A stretch of 22,476 nt of DNA. It comes from Gemmatimonadota bacterium. GTDB lineage: Bacteria > Gemmatimonadota > Gemmatimonadetes > Gemmatimonadales > GWC2-71-9. The notes beneath the pieces were generated by a model. That model made no database searches and was not told the DNA's origin. It saw nothing but the letters and a program-made list of their open reading frames with translations. How positions within the stretch are numbered: position 1 is the stretch's first letter; each line of letters starts with the position of its first letter. The stretch covers positions 1 through 22,476 of the forward strand of contig JAGGAG010000019.1 in assembly GCA_017889745.1 (NCBI GenBank), written 5' to 3'. A program made the position numbers and the translations under genes. Shown in pieces: positions 15,939-21,799 of this stretch.

Positions 15939-16999
15939 GGCAGGTCGATCCGGTACACGTTGCCGCCGCTCACCGCGAGCAGGACCCTTCCGTTGCCCGA
16001 AAGCGCCGGACGCGTGTACACCCCGGCGATGTACTGCACCTGACCGTTCGTCAGGTTCACCAGCGCGAGGTTGCCGCCGTCGTCCACCTGGAGCGGATCA
16101 CCGTCGTTGCTCGTCCAGCGCGTGGCCGCCCCGCCCACGACCGCCACCAGCAGGTTGCCGACGACCACGGGGTCTCGCGCAATGCTGTCCGTCCCGAAAT
16201 CGAAGAGGGTCACGGTGCTGCCGTCGACCTGCCGCTCGTAGACCCTGGTGTCAAACGGGAGCGTGTAGAGCACGGCACCGGGGGTCCGGCCCGTGCCGGC
16301 CGACGTGGCGTACCCGGTGCCGGGCAGCACGACGGGGTCACCGGTCCCCTCGAGGTTCAGTCGCGCGATCTCCCGCCCCACACGGAGGAGGCTCGGAAAC
16401 TGGCAGAACGGCTGGGTGCCCGGGCATGCAGACAGGTCGATCATGGCGAGATAGGCGAGTTCGCCGCCGCCGAGCAGCGAGAGATAGCTCGCGGAGACCT
16501 CGTGCACGCCGCTCGGTGCCGGGAACGGAAACTCGAACCGGGTCGTGAACTGGTCGGCGGTGCGCCACGGTGCCGTCCCGAGCAGCGTTACGGCGTCTGC
16601 GCCGGCTCCCTTCAGCCGGGACGATTGCACCAGTACGATGGTGGAGTCGTCGAGCGGCACCGGGTTCTCGTAGCGTTCGGTGGAATCGAGCGCCGCGGCG
16701 CTCCGCGGGCAGCTCTGGCTGACGGCCGTGCCGCCCAGGACGGGGAGCGCACCGATGCACTGGTGGAAGCTCAGGCTGCCCGCGCTCTGGTAGCTGTAGA
16801 GCACGATCGTGTCGCCCGGGAGGAACGCGGGCGTGAGGTCGGGGCCGGGGTTGTAGGTAAGCTGGACTGGCAGGTCGGGCGAGAAAGGCCCGTGATTGGT
16901 CTCGTCGGGGTCCTGGAACGGTTCCGAGTGACCGCAGGCCCACGCGCTCAGGAGGAGCGCCGGCAGGAGCAGCGGACGGACGCGCGCGCGTAGAGGCAC
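15935..16999 (-). CDS. Putative lipoprotein paired with the TonB receptor
   Basis: The 354-residue protein begins with a charged then hydrophobic leader and SAWACGHS, where Cys22 could be lipidated; the lipobox is imperfect because Trp stands at -2. The mature part is beta-rich with several short repeats that resemble propeller blades: QLTYNPGPDLTPAFLPGDTI near the N-terminus, then RIDLP-type ends near the C-terminus. Five or so Cys occur in loops (QCIG, QSCPR, SACPG, PFCQF). I do not recognise a named family. The GTG start at 16997-16999 was preferred over longer in-frame options because GGAG sits five bases upstream and the leader begins there. The stop overlaps the receptor start in a GTGA junction, suggesting a surface or periplasmic partner of that receptor. 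Confidence 0.68.
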   Translation of the reverse strand: MPLRARVRPLLLPALLLSAWACGHSEPFQDPDETNHGPFSPDLPVQLTYNPGPDLTPAFLPGDTIVLYSYQSAGSLSFHQCIGALPVLGGTAVSQSCPRSAAALDSTERYENPVPLDDSTIVLVQSSRLKGAGADAVTLLGTAPWRTADQFTTRFEFPFPAPSGVHEVSASYLSLLGGGELAYLAMIDLSACPGTQPFCQFPSLLRVGREIARLNLEGTGDPVVLPGTGYATSAGTGRTPGAVLYTLPFDTRVYERQVDGSTVTLFDFGTDSIARDPVVVGNLLVAVVGGAATRWTSNDGDPLQVDDGGNLALVNLTNGQVQYIAGVYTRPALSGNGRVLLAVSGGNVYRIDLP

Positions 17000-17075
17000 G
17001 GGTGCTCCGTGAACTGGTCCGACGATTTCGCGAACAGGGGTGCCGCCGGGCAGCCGACCGGCAGGCACACAGGAA

Positions 17076-17110
17076 GACGCCGGTGTGCGAGAGGTTCGCA
17101 CACCGGCGTC
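17076..17110 (-). terminator. Strong hairpin, probable terminator of the PEP-CTERM unit
   Basis: A perfect 15-base inverted repeat (GACGCCGGTGTGCGA and its complement) flanks a five-base loop. On the minus strand the stem is followed by TTCCTGTGTG, a modest pyrimidine run; on the plus strand it is followed by CGGATC. It lies 28 bases after the stop of the four-helix protein gene and before the start of the lipoprotein gene, which fits termination of the upstream unit. Confidence 0.75.
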
Positions 17111-17137
17111 CGGATCAGGTGCCCTGGGGCACCGGGC

Positions 17138-17659
17138 CTATCTCCGGGGCGAGCCCACGATGGGCGCCATTGGCGTCGCGCTCCGCGGGGGCTCCATGCT
17201 GTTGCCCGCGCCCCGGCAGCCGAGCCCGATCAACACCAGCGACGCCGCCATGATCATGTTCTTGAGGATGGCCCGACTGCCGGAGAGGACAATCGCCATC
17301 TTCACATCCGGCTCCGCCGTGGCGCGCAGTTCCAGCACGTCCAGGGCGAGGAGGGCGCAGATCGCGAGCAGCATCAGCGCCACCGCGAAGCACAGGAACC
17401 CGAGCCAGCGAAGCACCAGGCGGTGCTGCATGATGCCCGCCACCAGCATCGCCAGTGCGACGCCAAGCAGCGGTGTGAGGAGGAAGCCCGCGAACAGGGA
17501 GCTCGACGCGAACCGCCACTTCGTCGACCCTGGGAAGTAGGGGACGATGCTGGTGAGAAAATCGATGATCGGGAGCAGCACCAGCAACGCGCTGATGAGG
17601 TAGAGGGGGCCGCTGATCTTGCGAAAAGGGGCCCCGTAGGGCCCCAGAACGGACGTCAA
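17138..17659 (-). CDS. Four-helix integral membrane protein of unknown function
   Basis: The 173-residue protein has four predicted membrane segments at about 17-39, 54-77, 82-107 and 130-147, joined by short loops, and a Pro/Ser/Arg-rich C-terminal tail. No motif of a known transporter, exosortase or rhomboid is visible; in particular the exosortase Cys, Arg and His set is absent. The start is TTG at 17657-17659, supported by AGGAG six bases upstream. A longer reading in another frame starting at 17666 lacks membrane helices and is rejected. The gene starts 13 bases after the PEP-CTERM gene on the same strand and is followed by a terminator, so it most likely works with, or is co-regulated with, that protein. 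Confidence 0.65.
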   Translation of the reverse strand: MTSVLGPYGAPFRKISGPLYLISALLVLLPIIDFLTSIVPYFPGSTKWRFASSSLFAGFLLTPLLGVALAMLVAGIMQHRLVLRWLGFLCFAVALMLLAICALLALDVLELRATAEPDVKMAIVLSGSRAILKNMIMAASLVLIGLGCRGAGNSMEPPRSATPMAPIVGSPRR

Positions 17660-17672
17660 AGGGCACTCCTGG

Positions 17673-18389
17673 TCAGGCGTTGCCTCGGGTTCGCGCGAAA
17701 GCTAACAGGACGAGCAGGCCGGTGCCCATGAGCAGGAGGGTCTCGGGTTCGGGAGTGGTGGTGATAAACTCCTGCATCCCCCCCACCATCGGGGCGCCGG
17801 GCCGCATCGTGATGTCTGAGAGCACGAGGTAGCGGCTCCAGTCGTAGTTGCCCCCGTTGTCGTTGTACCACTTGGTCACCCACGCCAGCCAGGAATCGGC
17901 CCCCGCACTCGGGACGCCGCTGTTCGGGCCGGCGGTGATGTTCCAGATGGCCCGGTGGATGTTGCCCCATTGCTGGGACACCAGACTTGGCGGCGAGGTG
18001 GCGGCGGTGAGGGCGAACTGGTCGGTGAGCATCGCGGCCATGCGGTAGCGATCGAGGGCGGAGTACTCGGTGCCATACAGCGTAAGCCCGCCGCTGCTCC
18101 CGATGCGCGTGTGACTCAGGTCCGTGCCGTCGGCAAGGCTGGTCATCGCCGCCGTCTCGGTCTGGCCGATGTACGAGTGGTTGAGGTAGTCGACACAGAA
18201 GATGTCGATGGCGGGTGAGCCCGGTGCGCTGCCAAGCACGGCCTGGTAGGGACCGACATAGACACCACCAGAAACGCGGCCATTCACTCCGGTCATGCGG
18301 AGCGTGGTTGTCTCCGGATCGTCAGCCCTGAGAGGGCTGGCGTAGGTCGCGAGGGCGACGGCGATCGCGGCAAGGCGGAGCGTCCGCAC
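17673..18389 (-). CDS. PEP-CTERM sorted surface protein, thioester-domain-like
   Basis: The 238-residue protein has an N-terminal signal peptide (about 1-22) and a C-terminal PEP-CTERM tail: TPEPETLLLMGTGLLVLLAF (212-231) followed by a basic ARTRGNA end. Such tails are recognised by exosortase, which processes proteins for release or display. The body has GGVYVGPY, an IFCVD block with Cys65, and an IHRAIWNITAG block (His145, Trp149). This Cys...xAIW arrangement resembles thioester domains and similar PEP-CTERM proteins, where Gln usually stands at the His position. The GTG start at 18387-18389 is supported by GGAGA with good spacing. No exosortase gene is in the window. A sigma-54-like promoter lies about 70 bases upstream. 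The PEP-CTERM call is strong; the thioester-like fold is inferred. Confidence 0.85.
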   Translation of the reverse strand: MRTLRLAAIAVALATYASPLRADDPETTTLRMTGVNGRVSGGVYVGPYQAVLGSAPGSPAIDIFCVDYLNHSYIGQTETAAMTSLADGTDLSHTRIGSSGGLTLYGTEYSALDRYRMAAMLTDQFALTAATSPPSLVSQQWGNIHRAIWNITAGPNSGVPSAGADSWLAWVTKWYNDNGGNYDWSRYLVLSDITMRPGAPMVGGMQEFITTTPEPETLLLMGTGLLVLLAFARTRGNA

Positions 18390-18420
18390 GGGCGTTCTCC
18401 AGCTTCAAGGGAGTCGAACC

Positions 18421-18444
18421 GCAGACTTCTGCATGTCCGTCTGC
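18421..18444 (-). other. Inverted repeats in the leader of the PEP-CTERM gene
   Basis: GCAGAC at 18421-18426 pairs with GTCTGC at 18439-18444; alternatively GCAGA pairs with TCTGC within 18421-18432 around a CT centre. The two pairings are mutually exclusive. The segment starts about five bases after the predicted sigma-54 transcript start and could stabilise the 5' end or act as a protein site. Confidence 0.35.
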
Positions 18445-18459
18445 GTGGATCCCTATGGA

Positions 18460-18475
18460 AGCACGGCCCGTGCCG
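18460..18475 (-). promoter_or_regulatory. Sigma-54-type (-24/-12) promoter of the PEP-CTERM gene
   Basis: On the minus strand CGGCACG, four bases and GTGCT align to the RpoN consensus TGGCACG-N4-TTGCW with two mismatches. The invariant GG (18473-18474) and GC (18461-18462) are ten bases apart, as required. The predicted transcript starts near 18449, giving a leader of about 60 bases. PEP-CTERM genes in several bacteria depend on RpoN with the PrsK/PrsR pair, which supports the call. The sequence is also partly palindromic (GCACGG-G-CCGTGC), so an operator or hairpin is an alternative. Confidence 0.55.
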
Positions 18476-18571
18476 TCACGTCATGATTCGCGACAGCGGC
18501 GAGAACTTCGACAGGCGATAGGGTGCGGGTGGGGCCTAACCCTATTGAGATGAAAGCCTTATGCGGCGGGT

Positions 18572-18596
18572 GCGGGGCGCGGTAGACCGGCCCCGC
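18572..18596 (-). terminator. GC-rich hairpin after the TauE/SafE gene
   Basis: Ten base pairs with a single bulged base close around a four-base loop (TAGA on the plus strand). No T-run follows on either strand. It lies about 63 bases after the TauE/SafE stop and could end that transcript, but the support is structural only. The rest of the 269-base gap 18390-18658 holds the PEP-CTERM promoter and leader and nothing else I can identify. Confidence 0.3.
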
Positions 18597-18658
18597 CTGA
18601 CCCGTTCCCTTGTCGATGCGCCGCCGCAACCGGGCGCGGGCGCCGCACCGCAATCGTC

Positions 18659-19015
18659 CTAGGCCTTCAACCAGAGTCGCACGGCCACCAGTACGAGGAA
18701 CACGGAGAACGCACGCTGCAGGGTCGCGGACGAGATCAACTCCGCCAGCTTGGCGCCCCCGAGCGCACCGAACAGGATCCCCACCGCCACCAGCAGCGAC
18801 GCTCTCGGATCGAGGTTGCCACTCCGGTAGTAGGTGATGGCGCCGAGCAACCCCACTGGCAGCAACAGGGAGCCGAGTGACGTGCCCGTCGCCTCCTTGA
18901 AGGGCATCTTCGCGAATTGGGCGAGTGCCGGTACGATGAGGATGCCGCCACCAATGCCGAAGAGCCCGGCCAGGACGCCCGCGGCCAGGCCGATGACGAT
19001 GAAGGTCAGCGTCAT
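18659..19015 (-). CDS. Half-size TauE/SafE-family (TSUP) membrane transporter
   Basis: The 118-residue protein has about four membrane helices and the TauE/SafE opening block: GLAAGVLAGLFGIGGGILIV, then PALAQFA and EATGTSLGSLLLP. Full-length family members are about 250 residues built from two such repeats; this protein contains only one, ending RLWLKA at a natural stop. Short members probably act as dimers, so it is likely intact rather than truncated. Family substrates include sulfite, sulfoacetate and other organosulfur anions; none can be assigned here. The ATG at 19013-19015 lies three bases after the mscL stop, so the two genes are very likely cotranscribed. Confidence 0.85.
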   Translation of the reverse strand: MTLTFIVIGLAAGVLAGLFGIGGGILIVPALAQFAKMPFKEATGTSLGSLLLPVGLLGAITYYRSGNLDPRASLLVAVGILFGALGGAKLAELISSATLQRAFSVFLVLVAVRLWLKA

Positions 19016-19018
19016 GCG

Positions 19019-19441
19019 TTACCGCGCCTTCAGCGCGTCGCGGATCTCACGCAACAGGATCACGTCTTCCGCCGGGGCGGCCGGCGCGGGCGGCGTCGCC
19101 TTCTTGAGCCGGTTCATCGCCTTGACCATCTGGAAGATGATGAACGCCAGGATGGCGAAGTTGATCGCCACCGTGATGAAGTGGCCATACGCGAATACCG
19201 GGATGCCTGCCTTGCTCACCGCCTCGAGGGTGTGGGGCATGTCGGGTGGCAGGGCGCTGAGCGGGATGAAGAGGTTGGAGAAGTCGAGCCCGCCGGTGAA
19301 GCGGCTCACGACCGGCATGATCAGGTCGCTCACCACCGAGTCAACGATCTTGCCGAACGCGCCGCCGATGATCACGCCTACGGCAAGGTCCATGACGCTA
19401 CCCTTGAGGGCGAAATCCTTGAACTCCTGAACCATGCCCAT
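19019..19441 (-). CDS. mscL: Large-conductance mechanosensitive channel
   Basis: The 140-residue protein is of normal MscL length. It has the amphipathic N-terminus QEFKDFALKG, the pore helix SVMDLAVGVIIGGAFGKIVD, and a second helix AYGHFITVAINFAILAFIIF leading into a basic MNRLKK segment and a C-terminal helix. The channel forms a homopentamer in the inner membrane and opens at high membrane tension to release solutes during hypo-osmotic shock. The ATG at 19439-19441 has GAGGAG six bases upstream; the reading frame is open further upstream but lacks family similarity. A second ATG two codons later is also possible. It precedes the TauE/SafE gene by three bases and follows the cupin gene by 138 bases. 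Confidence 0.96.
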   Translation of the reverse strand: MGMVQEFKDFALKGSVMDLAVGVIIGGAFGKIVDSVVSDLIMPVVSRFTGGLDFSNLFIPLSALPPDMPHTLEAVSKAGIPVFAYGHFITVAINFAILAFIIFQMVKAMNRLKKATPPAPAAPAEDVILLREIRDALKAR

Positions 19442-19579
19442 GTGCTGCTCCTCGCTGAGATGTGGCGCGACCGGCCGGATGCCCTTCAGTACCCCGCATG
19501 CCGGCCGCGGTGACCGGCTGTCACTTCCCAAAGATGTTGCGCTGGGTCTCCTTCAGGTAGGCGCGTCCCGGCGCTGGCC

Positions 19580-19942
19580 CTAGAGCTGCTCGTACGGAGG
19601 CGCCGTGAGCACGGCGTGCTGGACATTGCCGGTGTTGCGCGTGCCCACCGGCTCGAAGAGCAGGACCTCGACTTCCTCCTCCGCAACCGTGCGGTGCTCC
19701 ACTCCCCTGGGAACGATGACGAACTCTCCCGGTCCGATCTCCTCCACATGGGTCCGAAACTCGACCCGGAAGTGTCCGCGCACGCCAAGGAACAATTCAT
19801 CCTCGTCGGCATGGTGGTGCCACACGAAGTCACCACGGAACTTGGCCAGCTTCACGTGCTGGCCGTTGAGCGTCCCCACGACGCAGGGACGCCAGTGCTC
19901 GCGAATCTCGGCGAACTTGTCGGCCAGCACTACCTTCCTCAC
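19580..19942 (-). CDS. Small cupin-domain protein
   Basis: The 120-residue single-domain cupin has both sequence motifs. Motif 1 is GDFVWHHHADEDELFLGVRG, with three consecutive His and Glu spaced for metal binding; motif 2 is PGEFVIVPRGVEHRTV, with the final His. Such proteins may be metal-dependent enzymes (isomerase, dioxygenase) or ligand-binding sensors; the reaction cannot be told. The GTG at 19940-19942 was chosen because GGAGG lies seven bases upstream and the family N-terminus (RKVVLADKFAEI) begins there; an ATG at 19993 in frame is a longer option with a weaker SD. The 138 bases between its stop and mscL hold no gene I can support. Confidence 0.87.
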   Translation of the reverse strand: MRKVVLADKFAEIREHWRPCVVGTLNGQHVKLAKFRGDFVWHHHADEDELFLGVRGHFRVEFRTHVEEIGPGEFVIVPRGVEHRTVAEEEVEVLLFEPVGTRNTGNVQHAVLTAPPYEQL

Positions 19943-20043
19943 GGCGGGTCCTCCGGCTGGGGTGCGCGTGATACGACCGGACCTCGTGTCCATGATGTAA
20001 CCCGCCCGGCCCGGATGCGTGAGAGGGTGACCTGCCGTCCATC

Positions 20044-20072
20044 TTGCGCTCGCAGCCACTGCACTTTATACT
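20044..20072 (+). promoter_or_regulatory. Promoter of the membrane protein/regulator unit
   Basis: TTGCGC (20044-20049), 17 bases and TATACT (20067-20072) resemble -35 and -10 boxes with optimal spacing. The predicted transcript starts near 20079, giving a leader of about 50 bases. The ACTTT-N4-TGCAAAG element at 20063-20078 covers the -10 box, so a bound protein would block this promoter. Confidence 0.6.
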
Positions 20073-20078
20073 GCAAAG
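20063..20078. promoter_or_regulatory. Operator-like element, copy 1 (ACTTT-N4-TGCAAAG)
   Basis: The 16-base element ACTTTATACTGCAAAG has the same ends and spacing as the perfect palindrome at 21140-21156 and differs only in the four central-left bases. It covers the -10 box of the promoter. A further CTTTG at 20081-20085 forms another short inverted repeat with CAAAG at 20074-20078. Confidence 0.65.
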
Positions 20079-20127
20079 CACTTTGATCGAGCCGCGGCCG
20101 GACGTGCCTGCCCTGCATTCCAGGGCC

Positions 20128-20679
20128 ATGGACAATCTCAGCTTCATCCGGAGCGCGATGGAGCGGGCGTCCGCGTTCACGGCGGTGCCGGGGTGGGGTG
20201 GGGTCGCCATGGGAGTCACGGCAGTGCTGGGCAGCGTCGCGTCGGCCCGGGCCACCACGCCGCGCGCCTGGACGGTAACGTGGCTGGGCGTGGCGGCCAT
20301 CGCGAGCGCCATCGGCGCCGTGACGATGGTGCAGAAGGCCCGTCGGGAGGAAGGGGTCGTGCTCAGCACCAAGGCGCGACGCTTCTTCCTGGGGTACCTG
20401 CCGCCAATCGGTGTCGGCATGCTGCTGACCCTGGTGCTCGTGCGGCACGAGATCTACGGCGCCCTCGCCGGCACCTGGCTCCTGCTCTACGGCACGGGCC
20501 TCGTTACGGGTGGCGTCTTCTCGGTCCGGGTAGTGCCTATCATGGGCGCCTGTTTCATGGCCCTGGGCGCGGTGGCACTGTTTACTCCGGCCTCCCTGGC
20601 CAGCGTCTGGATGGGCCTCGGATTCGGCGGGCTGCACCTGGTGTTCGGGTTCCTGATCGCACGGAGGTATGGTGGCTAA
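20128..20679 (+). CDS. Six-helix integral membrane protein of unknown function
   Basis: The 183-residue protein has a short cytoplasmic N-terminus (MDNLSFIRSAMERASAFTAV) followed by six predicted membrane helices to residue 178 and a short basic end. I do not recognise a transporter motif. The ATG at 20128 is preceded by a weak AGGG; a GTG at 20104 in frame is an alternative. The regulator gene begins inside its last codons (overlap of about six to eleven bases), so the pair is translationally coupled and the membrane protein may sense or carry out the response controlled by that regulator. The promoter and operator described at 20044-20078 lie directly upstream. Confidence 0.7.
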   Translation: MDNLSFIRSAMERASAFTAVPGWGGVAMGVTAVLGSVASARATTPRAWTVTWLGVAAIASAIGAVTMVQKARREEGVVLSTKARRFFLGYLPPIGVGMLLTLVLVRHEIYGALAGTWLLLYGTGLVTGGVFSVRVVPIMGACFMALGAVALFTPASLASVWMGLGFGGLHLVFGFLIARRYGG

Positions 20680-21058
20680 GCCCTCGCACGCGCGCCGCAT
20701 CGACCACGCCGCCTCACCACCGGCGCCTTCGACGCTCGGCGCGGTGCAGGGCGGCGCGACCGAGGCGCTCGAGCTCGACCGCGTGATCCACGAGCGCATG
20801 CGGCTGGCCATCGTGAGCGCCCTCGCCGTGAACCCCTCGCTCAGCTTCAACGAGCTGAAGCAGCTGCTCGAAACGACCGACGGAAACTTGAGCGTGCATG
20901 CCCGCAGGCTCGAGGACGCGGGCTATGTACGTTGCTCCAAGAGCTTCGAGGGGCGGACACCGCGCAGCGACTATGAACTGACGGGCAGCGGTCGCCAGGC
21001 GCTCCAGCGGTACCTCTCCCATATGGAGGCCTTGATACGCGCGACACGGAAGGCGTGA
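20672..21058 (+). CDS. Winged helix-turn-helix transcriptional regulator
   Basis: The protein of about 128 residues has a 35-residue Ala/Pro-rich N-terminus and then a compact winged-helix domain of the HTH_34/MarR-like type. It includes LDRVIHERMRLAIVSAL, SFNELKQLLETTDGNLSVHA (recognition region), RRLEDAGYVRCSKSF and the wing EGRTPRSDYELTGSGRQAL. It would bind DNA as a dimer; no ligand pocket or metal site is evident. GGAGG at 20663-20667 favours the GTG at 20672 over the ATG at 20669, which would be only one base away from it. The gene overlaps the preceding membrane protein gene. Two matching palindromic sites, one before each flanking transcription unit, are the obvious candidate targets. 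Confidence 0.87.
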   Translation: MAKPSHARRIDHAASPPAPSTLGAVQGGATEALELDRVIHERMRLAIVSALAVNPSLSFNELKQLLETTDGNLSVHARRLEDAGYVRCSKSFEGRTPRSDYELTGSGRQALQRYLSHMEALIRATRKA

Positions 21059-21060
21059 GA

Positions 21061-21105
21061 GAAGAGCAAACAGGGAAGGGAACAGGGAACGGGATGCAGA
21101 ACGGG
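21061..21105 (-). repeat. Degenerate heptamer repeat after the regulator gene
   Basis: Read on the plus strand the segment divides into GAAGAGC, AAACAGG, GAAGG, GAACAGG and GAACGGG, then after five bases GAACGGG again. The consensus is GAACRGG (CCYGTTC on the other strand), with one unit two bases short. It lies between the regulator stop and the second operator and has no coding role I can see. Confidence 0.5.
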
Positions 21106-21139
21106 GATCGCGAGGTGATCCCTATTTTCGGCCCACTTA

Positions 21140-21156
21140 ACTTTGCAGTGCAAAGT
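21140..21156. promoter_or_regulatory. Operator-like perfect palindrome, copy 2
   Basis: ACTTTGCA and TGCAAAGT are exact reverse complements around a single G. The palindrome overlaps a possible -10 box (TTAACT, 21137-21142) and ends eight bases before the SD of the next gene. It shares its ends and spacing with the element at 20063-20078, and the winged-helix regulator is encoded between the two. Confidence 0.75.
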
Positions 21157-21175
21157 ACTTGCTCGGGAGGATGAC

Positions 21176-21799
21176 ATGCTGCAGCTCGATCCGGAAACAT
21201 CGCTGGGACTGCTGCTCCGACTGGCGGGCGCCGCCGCGTTCCTGTTGCTCGCCGCCGCGATCACCGGCGCACTGCTTGTCGCGGCGATCGGCTTCGTGCG
21301 GGGCAGCGCGGAGGCGACCCGGCGGGCAGGGATGGCGGCGCTCGCCCTGGCGGGGGTCTACGGAGCACTGCTGCTCGCCGGTCCGCTGCTGCTTGGGCGC
21401 CGCACGCTGGCGCCGGGGCAGGAGCTCGCCTTCTGTGGCTTCGACTGCCACCTCCACCTCACTGCCACGCACGTGGCCCGCGATGGGGGGCTCGACGTGA
21501 CGGTGCGGGCGCGCAGCGACGCGCGCGCGGCACCGGAGGACCCACGCTACGTGACCCTGTCCGTGGTGGACGCGAGCGGCACCCGCTATCCCGCCGACTC
21601 GATGACGCTGGACACTCCGCTCGGTCCGGGCGATGTCTACGAACGCACGCTGCATTTCGCCGTGCCGGCATCGGCCACCGGGCTGCGGCTGGTCGGCACG
21701 TGGCAGGGATGGCCGGCGTACGCGATCCCGGGACCCGACAACATCTTCGTGCAGCGGCGGAGTGGCATCGTGCTCACCGCCGACACGGGGGCAACCTGA
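21176..21799 (+). CDS. Membrane protein with extracytoplasmic beta domain, unknown function
   Basis: The 207-residue protein has two hydrophobic segments near the N-terminus (about 12-40 and 52-75). A soluble domain follows, beginning APGQELAFCGFDCHLHLTAT, with two Cys that may form a disulfide. The rest reads as a beta-sandwich (strands DVTVRARSD, YVTLSVVDASG, ERTLHFAVP, LRLVGTW), probably in the periplasm. I recognise no named family. The ATG at 21176 has GGGAGG five bases upstream. Its stop overlaps the start of the next gene by one base (TGATG), so the two are coupled. The palindrome at 21140-21156 lies just upstream, placing it under likely control of the neighbouring regulator. Confidence 0.7.
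   Translation: MLQLDPETSLGLLLRLAGAAAFLLLAAAITGALLVAAIGFVRGSAEATRRAGMAALALAGVYGALLLAGPLLLGRRTLAPGQELAFCGFDCHLHLTATHVARDGGLDVTVRARSDARAAPEDPRYVTLSVVDASGTRYPADSMTLDTPLGPGDVYERTLHFAVPASATGLRLVGTWQGWPAYAIPGPDNIFVQRRSGIVLTADTGAT

Noticed and set aside
18409..18420. GGTTCGACTCCC on the minus strand, like a tRNA T-loop
   Set aside because: The flanking bases do not form a T-stem, and no acceptor or anticodon stem is present; it is leader sequence before an SD.
18453..18653. Small 66-codon minus-strand frame before the PEP-CTERM gene
   Set aside because: No SD, no recognisable features, and it overlaps the sigma-54-type promoter and a GC hairpin.
19521..19565. Minus-strand codons reading AYLKETQRNIFGK then stop, between the cupin and mscL genes
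   Set aside because: It looks like the tail of a protein, but the frame has no credible start, overlaps the cupin end out of frame, and is too short to call a gene remnant.
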